Shown here: piece after piece, positions 37,901 to 49,900 of the stretch | How the letters are laid out: every line of letters starts with the position of its first letter | Numbering within the stretch: position 1 is the first letter of the stretch | Source of the DNA: Nematopogon swammerdamellus | Taxonomy: Eukaryota > Arthropoda > Insecta > Lepidoptera > Adelidae | Direction: 5' to 3' | Assembly: GCA_946902875.1 (NCBI GenBank) | Contig: OX336342.1 | Location: forward strand, 15,493,523-15,557,522 | DNA: 64,000 bases | The notes under the pieces: generated by a model | Seen by the model: only the letters and a program-made list of their open reading frames with translations | The model's database searches: none | Told to the model about the DNA's origin: nothing | Program-made: the position numbers and the translations under genes

Positions 37901-40900
37901 ATCCTTTTTAACAAATTCCTCTTTTCAAACAATTTCCCTTTTAAAAGCTGATATTTGGCAGAGCCATCCCACAGGTGCAAGCAGTACTCCAAGCATGACC
38001 TGATCTGCGATTTGTGCAAAAGGACTTAGGTGCACAAGAAATTTACGTGTTTCTTTCTTGGTTGGTTCTTGTTTGATTCTTACAGATTTTGAATAACATA
38101 TTTATTTGCTTTATGAAACGTATATGACAAGTGGTTCAAAAAAGTTAACATCAAAGGGAGGAATACGAAAATATTAAAACTGGTCTCGTTTAAATAGTTA
38201 GTGAGAAATTATTATTTAGGTTGACTGCAAAATTAAGTTTGTTTGTAATATATTTATGTATCAAAAAGGTGATGAGTGGAGGTGAGAAATGTTTTTCTTT
38301 TTATAACCAGTTTGGTGGTTCAAAAAAAATTATCAAGGTTAATTTATAGAAGATGCGTCACTACGCTCCGCATCTTCTATAAATTAACCGTAACCTAATA
38401 GGGACCATGTCGAGGCAGCCCGTGTCGTTTGTGCATACATGTCTATTCAAAATCAATGTTTTTGTAGTTAAAAAAAGTAAAGTTTTAATTTTGCATGAAA
38501 GATTAAAAATTAAAAGTTGTATGGAAACCTGTTTCTTCTTTTAAGTAAACTAAATAAACTACGCGTCCGGCAAAACATTATTTCACTAAAATTTATTTTT
38601 TAACTTCAGTCTACACAATAAGCTTACTAGCAATTTGCTAGCAAACTTCCCCACTTCAAAGCCACGCCCCCGTCGTATTTGTGCGGAACCCTCGGTTTGT
38701 GGGTTGGTCAACTTGGTCTGTGTTTTTAATGTTAGTAACATATTGGCTTTATTTCTAGTAGACACTTCACACTATTAAAGCTAAAATTTTGATATTCCTG
38801 TCATTATTGTCATTTTGAGAAAGAAAGACAGGAGATGAACGAATGATTTAATAATCTTAATTTAAGCACGTCTGTCAAATTTTAGGTGATTTTAGTTGCA
38901 AGTGATATAAGACACGTCTAAAGTCGACATAAATTGACAAATGCGTTTGAAATTTTTATAAAATAATTCACTCATCATCCATAGGTTTTCTTTCACAAAT
39001 AAATGTAAATCGTAAAACTGTAGGTCCCTTCCCTCCTAATCTTACTTGGTGGTAGGGTCTAACCCGCCCGGGTTGGTACCACCGCACTGAATGAAACGTC
39101 GGTTGAAACGGCTATGTAAATAGTTTGTGTTTTCCGACCAGTTCAGTGTAGCCGGCACGATCGAAGGGGAAAGCACTGACATGGCACCTAGTTCACCCGG
39201 TGTTATGGGCTGACCTCACGGACGTTGTAGGTGATGTAGCCAACCGTGTCAGTTTCCATAAAAAAAAAATAAACGAAAAAAATTGCAATAAATGTTTTTA
39301 ATAAATAATTTAATAATAAGAAGTAAAAAGCCACCTCCATAGTTTTGAGCCGTTGAAGCAAGCGGCAATTTATCGATCGACTACGTGCGACATTCGCTTG
39401 TTTTGGAACACGTAAATGTTTGCGTGGAGCGTGCAGGCAAGCGATACGGGATTACTGCGCGTGGAAAAAGGATGACACAATATCACTGCGATCTCTTGAG
39501 ATGGTCGGTCCTGTATTACGCGATACGCACACTACCTTAACCACGGTGTCTCGTTTTAGTAATAATTGAAGTATGAAGTGCGGAGTCCAGAACTATTTTT
39601 TCTGTCTACGGTTATACCAAAGAGATTAAAAAGGGTGGGTTTAATGTCTTTGTGTTATACCAAAGAGATTAAAAGAGGGTGGGTTTAATGTATTTGTGTT
39701 ATACTTTACAGAATATATAAGTCAATGATATTTTATATAAAATTGTAGATTTTACCGACGACGACGAATAAAATAAAAAAATAGTAAATCTGATTTAAAT
39801 GCAAAATTGATAATAAACCATCGCTTCTCTTATATTCTCTATCTTTTTCTCCCTTCCTTCCTCGCCCATCTCTCACTCACCTCTCTCCCTGTCTTCTCTC
39901 CTCGATCCCGCCTTCCTCCCCTCCTTCCCCTCACCCTTCACGGACCCCTCTTTGCCACCTTCCCTTTCGCCCATTCCCTCCCTCTCTCCCTACTTCCCTT
40001 CCTCCCCTCATGCCGCCCCTCCTTCCCATCACCCTCGCATTCACCGCTCGCATTCCATTCCTCCCCTACTACCCCTCATCCTGTCCGCAACCCCCTCTTA
40101 CCCCGCCCCTTCTCCCTTCCAACCTCTCACTCCCTCCATATCCATTCCTCCTCGTTCCCTCTACTACCTCCCTCCCCCACACCTACCCTCATTCACTAAC
40201 CCTTCCTCCCTCCATACCTCTCCTCCTCTTCTTCTTTTTTTTATGGAAACTGACATGGTTGGATACATCACCTACAACATCCGTGATGTCGGACATGTCG
40301 TGCCGGCTATACTGAACTGGACGGAAAAAAACGAAAAAAATAACTATTTACATAGCCGTTTCGAAATACGTTTTATTCAGTGCGGTGGTACCAACCCTAG
40401 TAAGGTAAGAAGGGAAGGGTGCTACAGTTTTACGTGGAATCCGAACCACGGTCAGCCTACAATGGTCGAGCGGTCACCCATCCAAGTGTTGACCGCGCCC
40501 AGTGTTGCCTGCACCACTGAGCTACCGAGGCTAACAAACGTACCTCCCACCCACTCCCCCCTCTTTTCTCTCCCACTTCCTCTTCCTGACCATTTTTCAT
40601 TATTTCTTACCAAAAGCAGTATCTATTGAGTAATCTGTGCCAAAAGCCTAGATATTAAATTTTCATATCCTTACCTTGAGAAATCATGGATTCCCCATAC
40701 AAAAACTTTCACCCCTATTTCACCCCTTATTTTTAGGTTTCAGTATCCCTGTACGGAAGCCTATTACTAAGCCTCCGAAGTCTGTCTGTCCGTCCGTCCG
40801 TCCGTCTGTCTGTCCGAGGGCTGTATCTCTTGAACCGTAATAGGTAGCCCGTTGAAATTTTCACAGAATATGTGTTACTATGGCGGATATAACAACAAAT

Positions 40901-43900
40901 AAGCGGAGCTAGGTACAACCAAAGAGTTTGTAAACTCTTTGGACCGGAGTAAAACCGCAAACAGGAAATTACAATCTTACACGTTCAACGCCACATGAAA
41001 AATCCAGTATTTCCGTTTGGGCCACGGGGCTCACCGCTCACCGGTGAGCCTTTCCTTACTGAACCATTCAGGTCATGGGGGTCACCGGTGAGCCGCGTGA
41101 GAGGTCCTACGTAAACGCTTCCTACAAGCCACAGAGCGCAGCTACAAAGCCAATATGGAAGTGAGCCGCATGGCCTTGTAGTCGAAGCGGACGGCGTGGT
41201 TTTCAAATCCAATAGAAACTTGTAGTTTTTTATTAAGTTAATTGTAACGATGCTAGGGCTGCTCTTAACGATAAGGTAGAAAATTATATTTTTATTAATA
41301 GAATTAATAAAACCAGAAAATAATAAGAAAATATTCGTCAAAATAAAAATGAACATAACATTTTCTTCATTACCAAATAAGAAGACATTATTTATTACGA
41401 AAATAATTTATGAAATTGAACAAAAGAAAATATTTATGAAATTGAACAATCACAACATTATGTTATGACACTTCATTATTTAAAATAATCAATCATCTTA
41501 ACCCTTTGGCTCTTAACCATAAACAATAAAGAATTATCCGTGAGTCTTGTTAAAACAAGGCAAACAAAGGAATGGTTTAGTTGGGCTGCTTTGGCAATAA
41601 GTGGATACTTTTTTCGACTTGGTTTTAGCCTGTTTGCTACCCATTATTGGTACGTTCTTTGCATAACATTGGTGACATGTTCTTCTCACTTTTCTGGCCA
41701 ATCCCTCTTTCCTTTCCAGAGTGTGTTTCATTCTCTTCCGTCTTTCTATACGCATTTCATCGTCGCTATCCTCACTCTCCGACAAAAGAATTCGACAGCA
41801 TCTTCTTTTCGTTGGTTGAACTACGTCTTCATAGAATCTATTCCGAAACTACGGTTCAGAAGATCTATCTCGATGTTTTCTAACTGCGTTAGCGCTTCTT
41901 GTGTTAACTCGAAATCTTCAAAATAATCCATTTTTGGCGAGAAAAGCGTAAAACATCCTCAATTGTCGACGCAGCCGGACCGGGATTGATCGCTGCGTCC
42001 GCGGCGAGCGCGCAACGGGTGGGCCGCGGCGTGACCCCGCGGCCCCAGCCAACAGAAAAATACAAATCCTTCATAGGAGGCCACACGATCCACCCGTGAG
42101 CCTTTTGCTATATCTCGAAAATTAGACGGTAAATGTCGCAAATTTTTATTTTCCTTACAAATTACCGCATTTTATAAACTTTGTGATGAAAATCTCAAGT
42201 TGATGAAAATTACGGATATAATGAGTTTGGCTTGGCCCGAACGGAAAAGTACGCTAGGCCCACCGGTGGGTCGTATGGCGTTCAACGTGTTAATTGTGGG
42301 CTGATTTTGAAAATTCTTTTTTTGTTTGGTAGGTCATACTTCAGAGGTGCTCCCATTGAAATTTTATCGAAATTGATTCAGCGGTTTATGAAAAATCAAC
42401 AAAATACTATTGGTGTGTGGTTACCTTCAGCAAAACTTTTGTGATGTGGACTTTTTCAGCAATTTGCAGTTTGACACATGGCGAATAATTCTGTACCACT
42501 TCAAACGGATTTCGATTATTCGATTTCGATTATGGTTTTTTATTAAATATTACTAAAAAGAATGAAATAAAAACTGTTTTAAAAATATAAAACCGACTTA
42601 AAAAAAAAATAAACTAGAACTAAAAAGTATTAAATACGTACCTAATATTTTGAAATTTTCTCTGTCATTGTATTGAAATACATGAATCGATATTGTCATT
42701 CATATTCGGACCCTTGTTTCATGAATATTCTAAATTTGAAATCTTTTCCGACCGGCCAGATGCGCTTAATTTATACGAGTACGAGTACCATCGAGCTGGT
42801 CTGATGATGGAGACGGAAGGTGGCCATAGGAACTCCTAAACTACACATGATAAACCCATCGTGTTTGGGCTCGTTGAATTTGTCTTCACGAGCAATTTAC
42901 TTTAGACCTAGGAGATTCTCAATTCGACGGTATGTTTTCTTTTTTTGGATGTTTGTTACGCGATTACTCCGTCAATTATTGTGGGCCGATTTTGAAAATT
43001 CTTTTTTTTTGTTTGAAAGGGGATAACCATGAGGTGGTTCCATTTTAATTTGGTCGAGATCAGATTGGAAAGCGAGGCGGAATCGCGAGGCCGAAGGTCG
43101 AGCGATTCCGCCGAGTACATTAATAGCAAAAAATTTAAAAAAAAACTGTGAAATAAAAAACTATTTAAAAAAATATATAAAAAAGGCCTTCAAAAATGTA
43201 TGAAATTAAAAAAAATCGAACCCTAGAGTAGTTGAAGGCGGTGCTAAAGCAAGCAAAAATGATACATGAAAGAAAACATGCGCGGATGATATCCTTTGTG
43301 ATTTGTGTAGCCTTCTTTAGCACCGCCTTCAACTCTAGGGTTCGATTTTTTTAATTTCATAAATTTTTTAAGGCAGTTTTCATATTTTTTTTTACATACA
43401 ATGCTGACATTATTAGAATGAAGAGTGACGAGTATTTGTTTAACTGTTCAACTAAATAAATACGTTCTATCCACAGAGCACGGAATACCCCCGCGCGCGC
43501 GCGGGGGTATTCCGTGCTCTGTGGATCTATCTATTAAAAGCGCACAAACAGGAAATTACAATCATAATAATATTTTGTTCCGTATACCAAATTATTTTCA
43601 AAACATTTTTTTATTTTATTTAATTTGATAAGAAGTTTTAGTTTTATTGTAAATTGTCATAATTTTATTATTCAAATATAATTAAAAATTTTGGAATTTA
43701 CATAAATAATGTTCTTTATAAATATAAATGAAAGCGCCATCTTTTGTCTAGTAGCAGTAATTCTACAGCCTAGTGACAATTAAAGGTACCTACATACATG
43801 TTGTATTTCAACTAGATAGCGCCCTTAGTATAGAAGTATTAACAAACATTAACGCCACCTGTTTGTTTTACGACAACATCAAGAAAAATTATTAACGCCC

Positions 43901-46900
43901 TCTGTTGGTTTTACGATTTACAACGTTACCAAATTTTTTATATGGAGTGGTCTATCTGTCCCGACAGGGTTATAAAATCAATGGAAAAAAGCGACAAATT
44001 CAAAATATTTTCATCACCTCGTTTATTTTAAACTTTACGGCATAAATGAAGAGGACTAAACTTGTAGAGAATCAAATTCTGAACAATTTTTGTTCCCACC
44101 TTTTTTCCCCCATAATCGATATTTTGGAAATTAAATTTGAAAAAAAGCGACAAATTCAAAATATTATCATTATCTCCTATGTTCCACGTTTTACGGCATG
44201 AATGAAGAGAAACAAAGTTGTAGAGAATCAAATTCTGAACAATTTTGGTTCCCACCTTTTTTCCCCCAAAATCGATATTTTAGAAATTAAACTTAATTAA
44301 TTAATCACCCATTAATTAATTACAACGTAATTAATTACCCATTTCAGGTAGTGGGACTTGTTTCACCAGTGTGCCCCAGACGCTGGCGGCACTGGGTATA
44401 GGCAGCTGTGCGAACAAAAGGAGTGGCGGTCATAGCGTCCTTTATATACCTAACCTGAAACGCAGTTCAGTCAGTTCGTCGATTGATGCTCTTTGGAGTA
44501 GACGTATTTAACCAAACTTGTAGAGAATCAAATTTCCTAAAATTTGTGTCCTTACGGTTTTACTGTAAAATCAAAAATGGCCGAGTTATTCAAGAAAAAC
44601 CGTTTTTTTTTAACCGTTTTTCGAACATACGCAGGAGCCTGATTCAGTCTACTTTTTGAATTTACACTCCCAGTGACCCCCCCCGAGGGACATACGAAAA
44701 AAAAATCCAAGAACTGATTATTCACGGGTAGGGTCGGTTTTTTTTATATAATGACTGGACTACTATGGCATTGTGTACACAACGTTTAGCATAGCATGGT
44801 CCACAAGTGTGACATCCACATCATCATACTATATTTGTAATTTGACGAGTTCTTTAATTTTGTCTTTCTATCCTCTTGAATGCTTCGAAGCGGTGGGAGT
44901 GACGACGACGGTGTGCGGTGTGGCGGCGCGGCACACCGAGCGACACACTGCATGCACCCTCCGTCCGCCTCCACCGCCCGCGCCTCGCAAGCTTGCATTG
45001 TTTCAAGAAGTAACCCGTACACCCCACACCCCGTTTAGCGCCCGCCTGCTATTGCGTCTTTGTTGGCCGCCTCCCCCGCGCCAACCTACACACTAACATT
45101 CGCAAATTTACTAACTCTCTTGGCTATGAAGCCTTTCCTATCTTATGTTTTTTGTAATGGGATTGCTATTGGGCGGTAATATAGTACCTATGTATCTACC
45201 AACCATTTACCACTAAACATTGCAATACTTGTAAAAACCCCTGCGAATTTTCTTGTCGGCTCTTCTTCGTAAATTATTTTTTTTATCTAGTTTTAAATAG
45301 TTCGCGTTTTCCGTCCAGTTCAGTGTAGCCGACATAAAATGAAGGGAAGCACTGACATGGCACCTAGTTCACCCGGTGTTATGGGCTGACATCACGGATG
45401 TTGTAGGTGATTTAGCCAACGGTTTCAGTTTCCATAAAAAAATAAAATATAAAATAAATAAACAATAGGTATAAAATATACAATATCTATATGTGAATAT
45501 ACGTTCTAATTAATAATAGATTAGGCCAAACCAAATGACAGCATATTTAAATAACTTTACAATTTAGGAACCGTCAGAAATACTTATAAATTACTAGTTG
45601 TGTCCGCGGCTCCTCTCGCGGTAAAGGAAATAGACGATTTTTTCCAACTGCTTTCACCTCCGACCCCACTGCTCGGCTCATATGAATAATGGCGTCATGC
45701 TGTATAGCGTATATAGCCTGGCGGAGATATGTCGCATTGCATAGGCAAAAACTGCAAGCGAATAGGTTAAGCCGTTCTTGAGTTATAAGCAGACATACAT
45801 TCATACATACATACACACAGACGTCAGACGTTGGATGTAATATTATTAGAAGACTATTAAATAGTTAGGGATTGTTATTTCAGACAAAATGCGCATTCAT
45901 ATAAACATGATCGAGATGTTTCTAATGAATTCCCGTTCCTCGATTATCGGCTCGCTACAGATGAAGAAAGAAACCAGCGACAAGCTGCTAAAGTAACAAG
46001 TAGTGAAGTTAGTGTAGTGATTATAATCTATGTGTGAGGGTGATTACAATCTAACTTCAACTACGGCGATGTGGTGTACGGTCCGTGTCTTTTCAAAAAA
46101 ACTGCCAAATGTATTCAGCGCACTCAGAATGCCTGCGTGAGATTTAGCGAGAGACCTAAAAGAAGAGCACGGATTTCACCTATTCTTAATAACCTTAACA
46201 TGCTTAATATGAAAAATCGTAGACACCTCCACTTTGCTGTTTTGTTACACAATGTGATAATTAAGGAGGAACCGGAAACCTTGTATCGCAAACTGTCCTG
46301 GCTGGGAGGAAAACATAGATATGGGACTCGATCGGTAGGTAGGCTACTTGCGATCCCCCGGCATCATAGTGCGGCGTTTGAAGGTTCTTTCAAATACGCC
46401 GCATCTCGATGCTGGAACAATTTGCCTGCGCCGATCAGGGAGACCACCAGTAACAAATCATTTAAAATAAAACTTAAGTGTTATCTTCTTACACAACAGA
46501 GGAAGAATTAAGTCTGCTTACCTCACTGTACGTGTCTTACTATTTTTCTTATACATTAGGTATATGTTTTATTTAGGAATTTATCTAACTCTCAAAATTT
46601 ATAATTGTATGCACAAGCAACTATTTATTCTTTAGTACATACCGATATCAAATTAACTTGTCTAAATTGTTTATTCATATATTTATATATATATAAATAT
46701 ATATAACAAATACATTCATTTATCATTAAAATATTGTAAGCTAGAGCGGAAGTTGTATGTCTTCAATTGTTAATCTTCAAATTGTTCAAGGGCTGGACTT
46801 AAATACAGCGCTGAGTCTAGTGAAATCTTCACTAGACTCAGCATAGGCTGTGTTCAGTCCTTTTTTTTCCTTTTTCCTTCTGTAACTGTTTAAATGTTAT

Positions 46901-49900
46901 GTGTTAATTAATATTACTTGTCTTGATTGTTTTTAAATGTGTCTTAATATGTTAAAATAATGTAATGCTGAAGGGGAAAAAATAAATATTTCTTATTTCT
47001 TATTTCTATTTCTTAGTGGTTCGCACGTGGGGGCGGGGGCGGATGGCGGCGCCGCGGGGTCGTCCGTCGCTGGGGGTGGCGGCGAAGGCTTCGCGGGACA
47101 CGACTACGGCCATAAAAGCGGGCGCTGAGTTCGGATAATAGTAGCGGCGCGGTGGCGAGCAGACTCGGCGGCCTCGGTGGCGCGGGGGCGCGGCGGTGGC
47201 AGGACGCCTCCGGTGCAGGGTTTATGACGTCGCGCGACCCGTCATTAAATCCATTTGTGACGCTCTTTTCACGTACTACACGCTGAAGCAAGCGATCGAG
47301 CTAAGCGACCTGTACTGAAAATGTAAAATGGAAATTTGACCTACCAATAAACGACGTCGTTGGAATCAAAGAGTTTGTATTACAAGGAGCTCAGCGACGT
47401 AATACAAACTCTTTGGTTGGAATATTCAATGCCAAATCGTGGAAGAGCGAAGAACCGTGAGATTTAAATTATCCATCCTACCTAGGGTACACCCAAATCT
47501 CGTTGTCAAAACGTCCACGCGGAGTCACGCCACCACGAGACGAATTGGACGGGGAACGATTCGCCCTGTCGCTGTGGCGTTCGTCGAACTTTCCTAATTT
47601 AAATTGAGATCGGTCGGGTCGTGAGTTTGCTCCGCAGCGCAGAGCCCCCGGGCCCGGCCGGCCGGGGCGGGCGGCGCGGCGCGAGCGTGACCCGTCAGTC
47701 CCGGAGTCCGGGGGCGGGACGGAGGATCGCACCACCGGCACCGGGCGCGCCGCAACATGCCGACAGGAAATGAAGAGGCGGCCGCGGAGGCGGAAATGGA
47801 ATAAGGATAACAAGACGCCGAGCGTTCCGCCCCCGTGCGCCCACCCCACATTGTATAAACACAATTTGCTCTGATATCTCGCCTACAACAACATTCTTTC
47901 TCCGCCGCATGCCCGCATTCCTTCTTATTGCGCGAATAATAATTTGTTTATCGTGGCTTCGTACTCGTTTATTTACTTGACAAATTGGAGCCGCTGCGAA
48001 GGTTCTATTAAGGCTCAGCAACACCAACAATTGGTTTCCCCCGATTGAGTGTCTCGTAAACCATTGTGAGTTTGATGTTAGATAAAATATATAGCTTTCT
48101 ACAAGACATAGTGCTTCCCAACAAGAAGCCTAAAACGCAATTGGATATATTTAACTCCATAGAAAAAAAATGGCTAAGTGTACTCTCGAAAATTCGGAAA
48201 ACCCATGTTTCCGTGCCAACCATCATGTAAGTCATGTAATTTTATATAACAGACAAAAAATACAATACACTTTCCCATCAAGGAAAGTATAGTTTATTTT
48301 ATTAAAAATTTAGCCTATAGGTAATTAAATAGGTATTTATTGATTCTGGAATTACGCCTCCACGTTCACAGTGGTTTACGAGAAACAATAACCGGGAGAA
48401 ACCTATTGTTGGTACTGCTGGGGCTTAATTGTATGAAAATATCTATTTTACTAAATACTTAAGTCGGAAAAGTAACAAGCCCTCTTGCTGTTTTTTTTTT
48501 CATATGTTGGTACTAAGCATGTAAGTACTAGCTTTATATTTAGATAGACGCAAAGCCGAAAATGAAGAGAAAACCGGCCAAGTGCGAGTCCAATTCACGC
48601 ACCGAGGGTTCCGTATCGCCATGTCATGGTCAGCACCACTCAGGCCATCTATGGCGTGTTTTATGGAATGCTTCATATTAGTTAAAATTTATGATTAGTT
48701 AAAATTCTTCATACTGTTTAGCAGTAGATGGCGCGCATACATTTTTTAGTTTGTTGAATGGGAACCCCCGTGAATTTTTTACTTTTTATTATTTTTATTA
48801 CTTGTTGTTATATCGGCCATAATAACACATACTCTGTGATAATTTCAACGGGCTACCTATTACGGTTCAAGAGATACAGCCCTCGGACAGATAGACAGAC
48901 AGACGGCGTAGCTTAGTAATAGGGTCCCGTACGGCGGGGCGGATACGGAACCCTAAGAATACGTCCCGACCAGGATTCGAACCTGCAACTCCGGCTTTAA
49001 GCTCCGGGTCGGGTGTGACGTATTTTTTATCTTAATTTTCGGCTTTGCGTCTATCTAAATAAGAAATAACGAGACCTAGTTTATTTATTACGCATTATGT
49101 CGGGTTTTCGCAAATATAATGTACCGCATCAAACTGCAGTGTTGTTGTTGTAGTTGTTGAGAGTAGCCCCTCTGCGGGCTAATTAATATTCGCCGAGCAG
49201 CTGCTGCTCTATGCGTGCCTAGTACCTACTCGAGAAGGTAGAGTTGTTTTGTGGCGGCGTGGTGCGCTGCACGCAAACAAGTGGGTCATGTGTTCCTCGC
49301 GCACGCCTCATTACGTCGACAGGCATCGCTCTGCGTCTCCAGTCTACTCTACACCCACGCCGCGCCCGCTATTCAGCGCACCGGGATACCATACGTTCAG
49401 GTTTATCAGGATTGTTTCACTTATACTCAGTTCTGCAAGGACCTATACACTAACAATTCAAACGCGAATTTTATACAAGACTGTCTGGAAGAAATAGTTT
49501 TCTGCAATTAGTTCGCCATCGGCACCACAGAAAGTGTACCAATACAATAGAACGCTTGTCCGTCAGGTAATAAGCAGGGCATCTTCTGTCGACCCTATAA
49601 GATATTAACAAATATTTTTATTTATAATTCAGGAGCGATCACGTGACCAATCAGAAGGCGGGGATGACACCTGGATCGGAGGCTGTATTTGGTATGCATC
49701 AATTTAACATTTACCCACCTTACTTTTATGTCATGAAAACACTATCCAATGGTTTGTTCTTAATTTCAAGGAGTACAGACCTACCCTAAAGAAAAACCTA
49801 AAAAAGTCCTAGATGAAACTCGCCATGGATACCCTAATCCGTGCGGATATGTACGACCGACGTGTCTGCCATTCACAGCGCAAGCGCTGCTCTGCAAAGA

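Larger units (their letters stand above)
36812..39612. mobile_element. LTR-like element: direct repeats flanking 2.2 kb
   Basis: Direct repeats 36812-37080 and 39326-39612 (about 270-290 bp, high identity) bound an interior that is the right-hand copy of 2996-5606. No gag or pol frame is present; the interior holds a LINE fragment, a hairpin and a truncated SINE. It could be a non-autonomous LTR element or two independent insertions of the 300-bp unit. Confidence 0.5.
48538..49060. mobile_element. Composite flanked by perfect 26-bp inverted repeats
   Basis: The 26-bp ends include TAGATAGACGCAAAGCCGAA and its reverse complement. Inside are a GGTTCCGTA-family copy and a tRNA-like 3' half. No transposase. 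Confidence 0.75.

Noticed and set aside
39807..40629. Overlapping Pro/Ser/Leu-rich open frames of 101-225 codons
   Set aside because: They arise from the polypyrimidine tract, which lacks stop codons in several frames; one continues through a minus-strand SINE. No domain or conserved pattern.
47013..48030. Frames of 85-128 codons on the minus strand
   Set aside because: Overlapping frames in GC-rich DNA with no support; a non-coding exon or promoter there remains possible.
48962..49020. Functional tRNA gene
   Set aside because: Only anticodon- and T-arm-like parts exist; no D arm or acceptor pairing.
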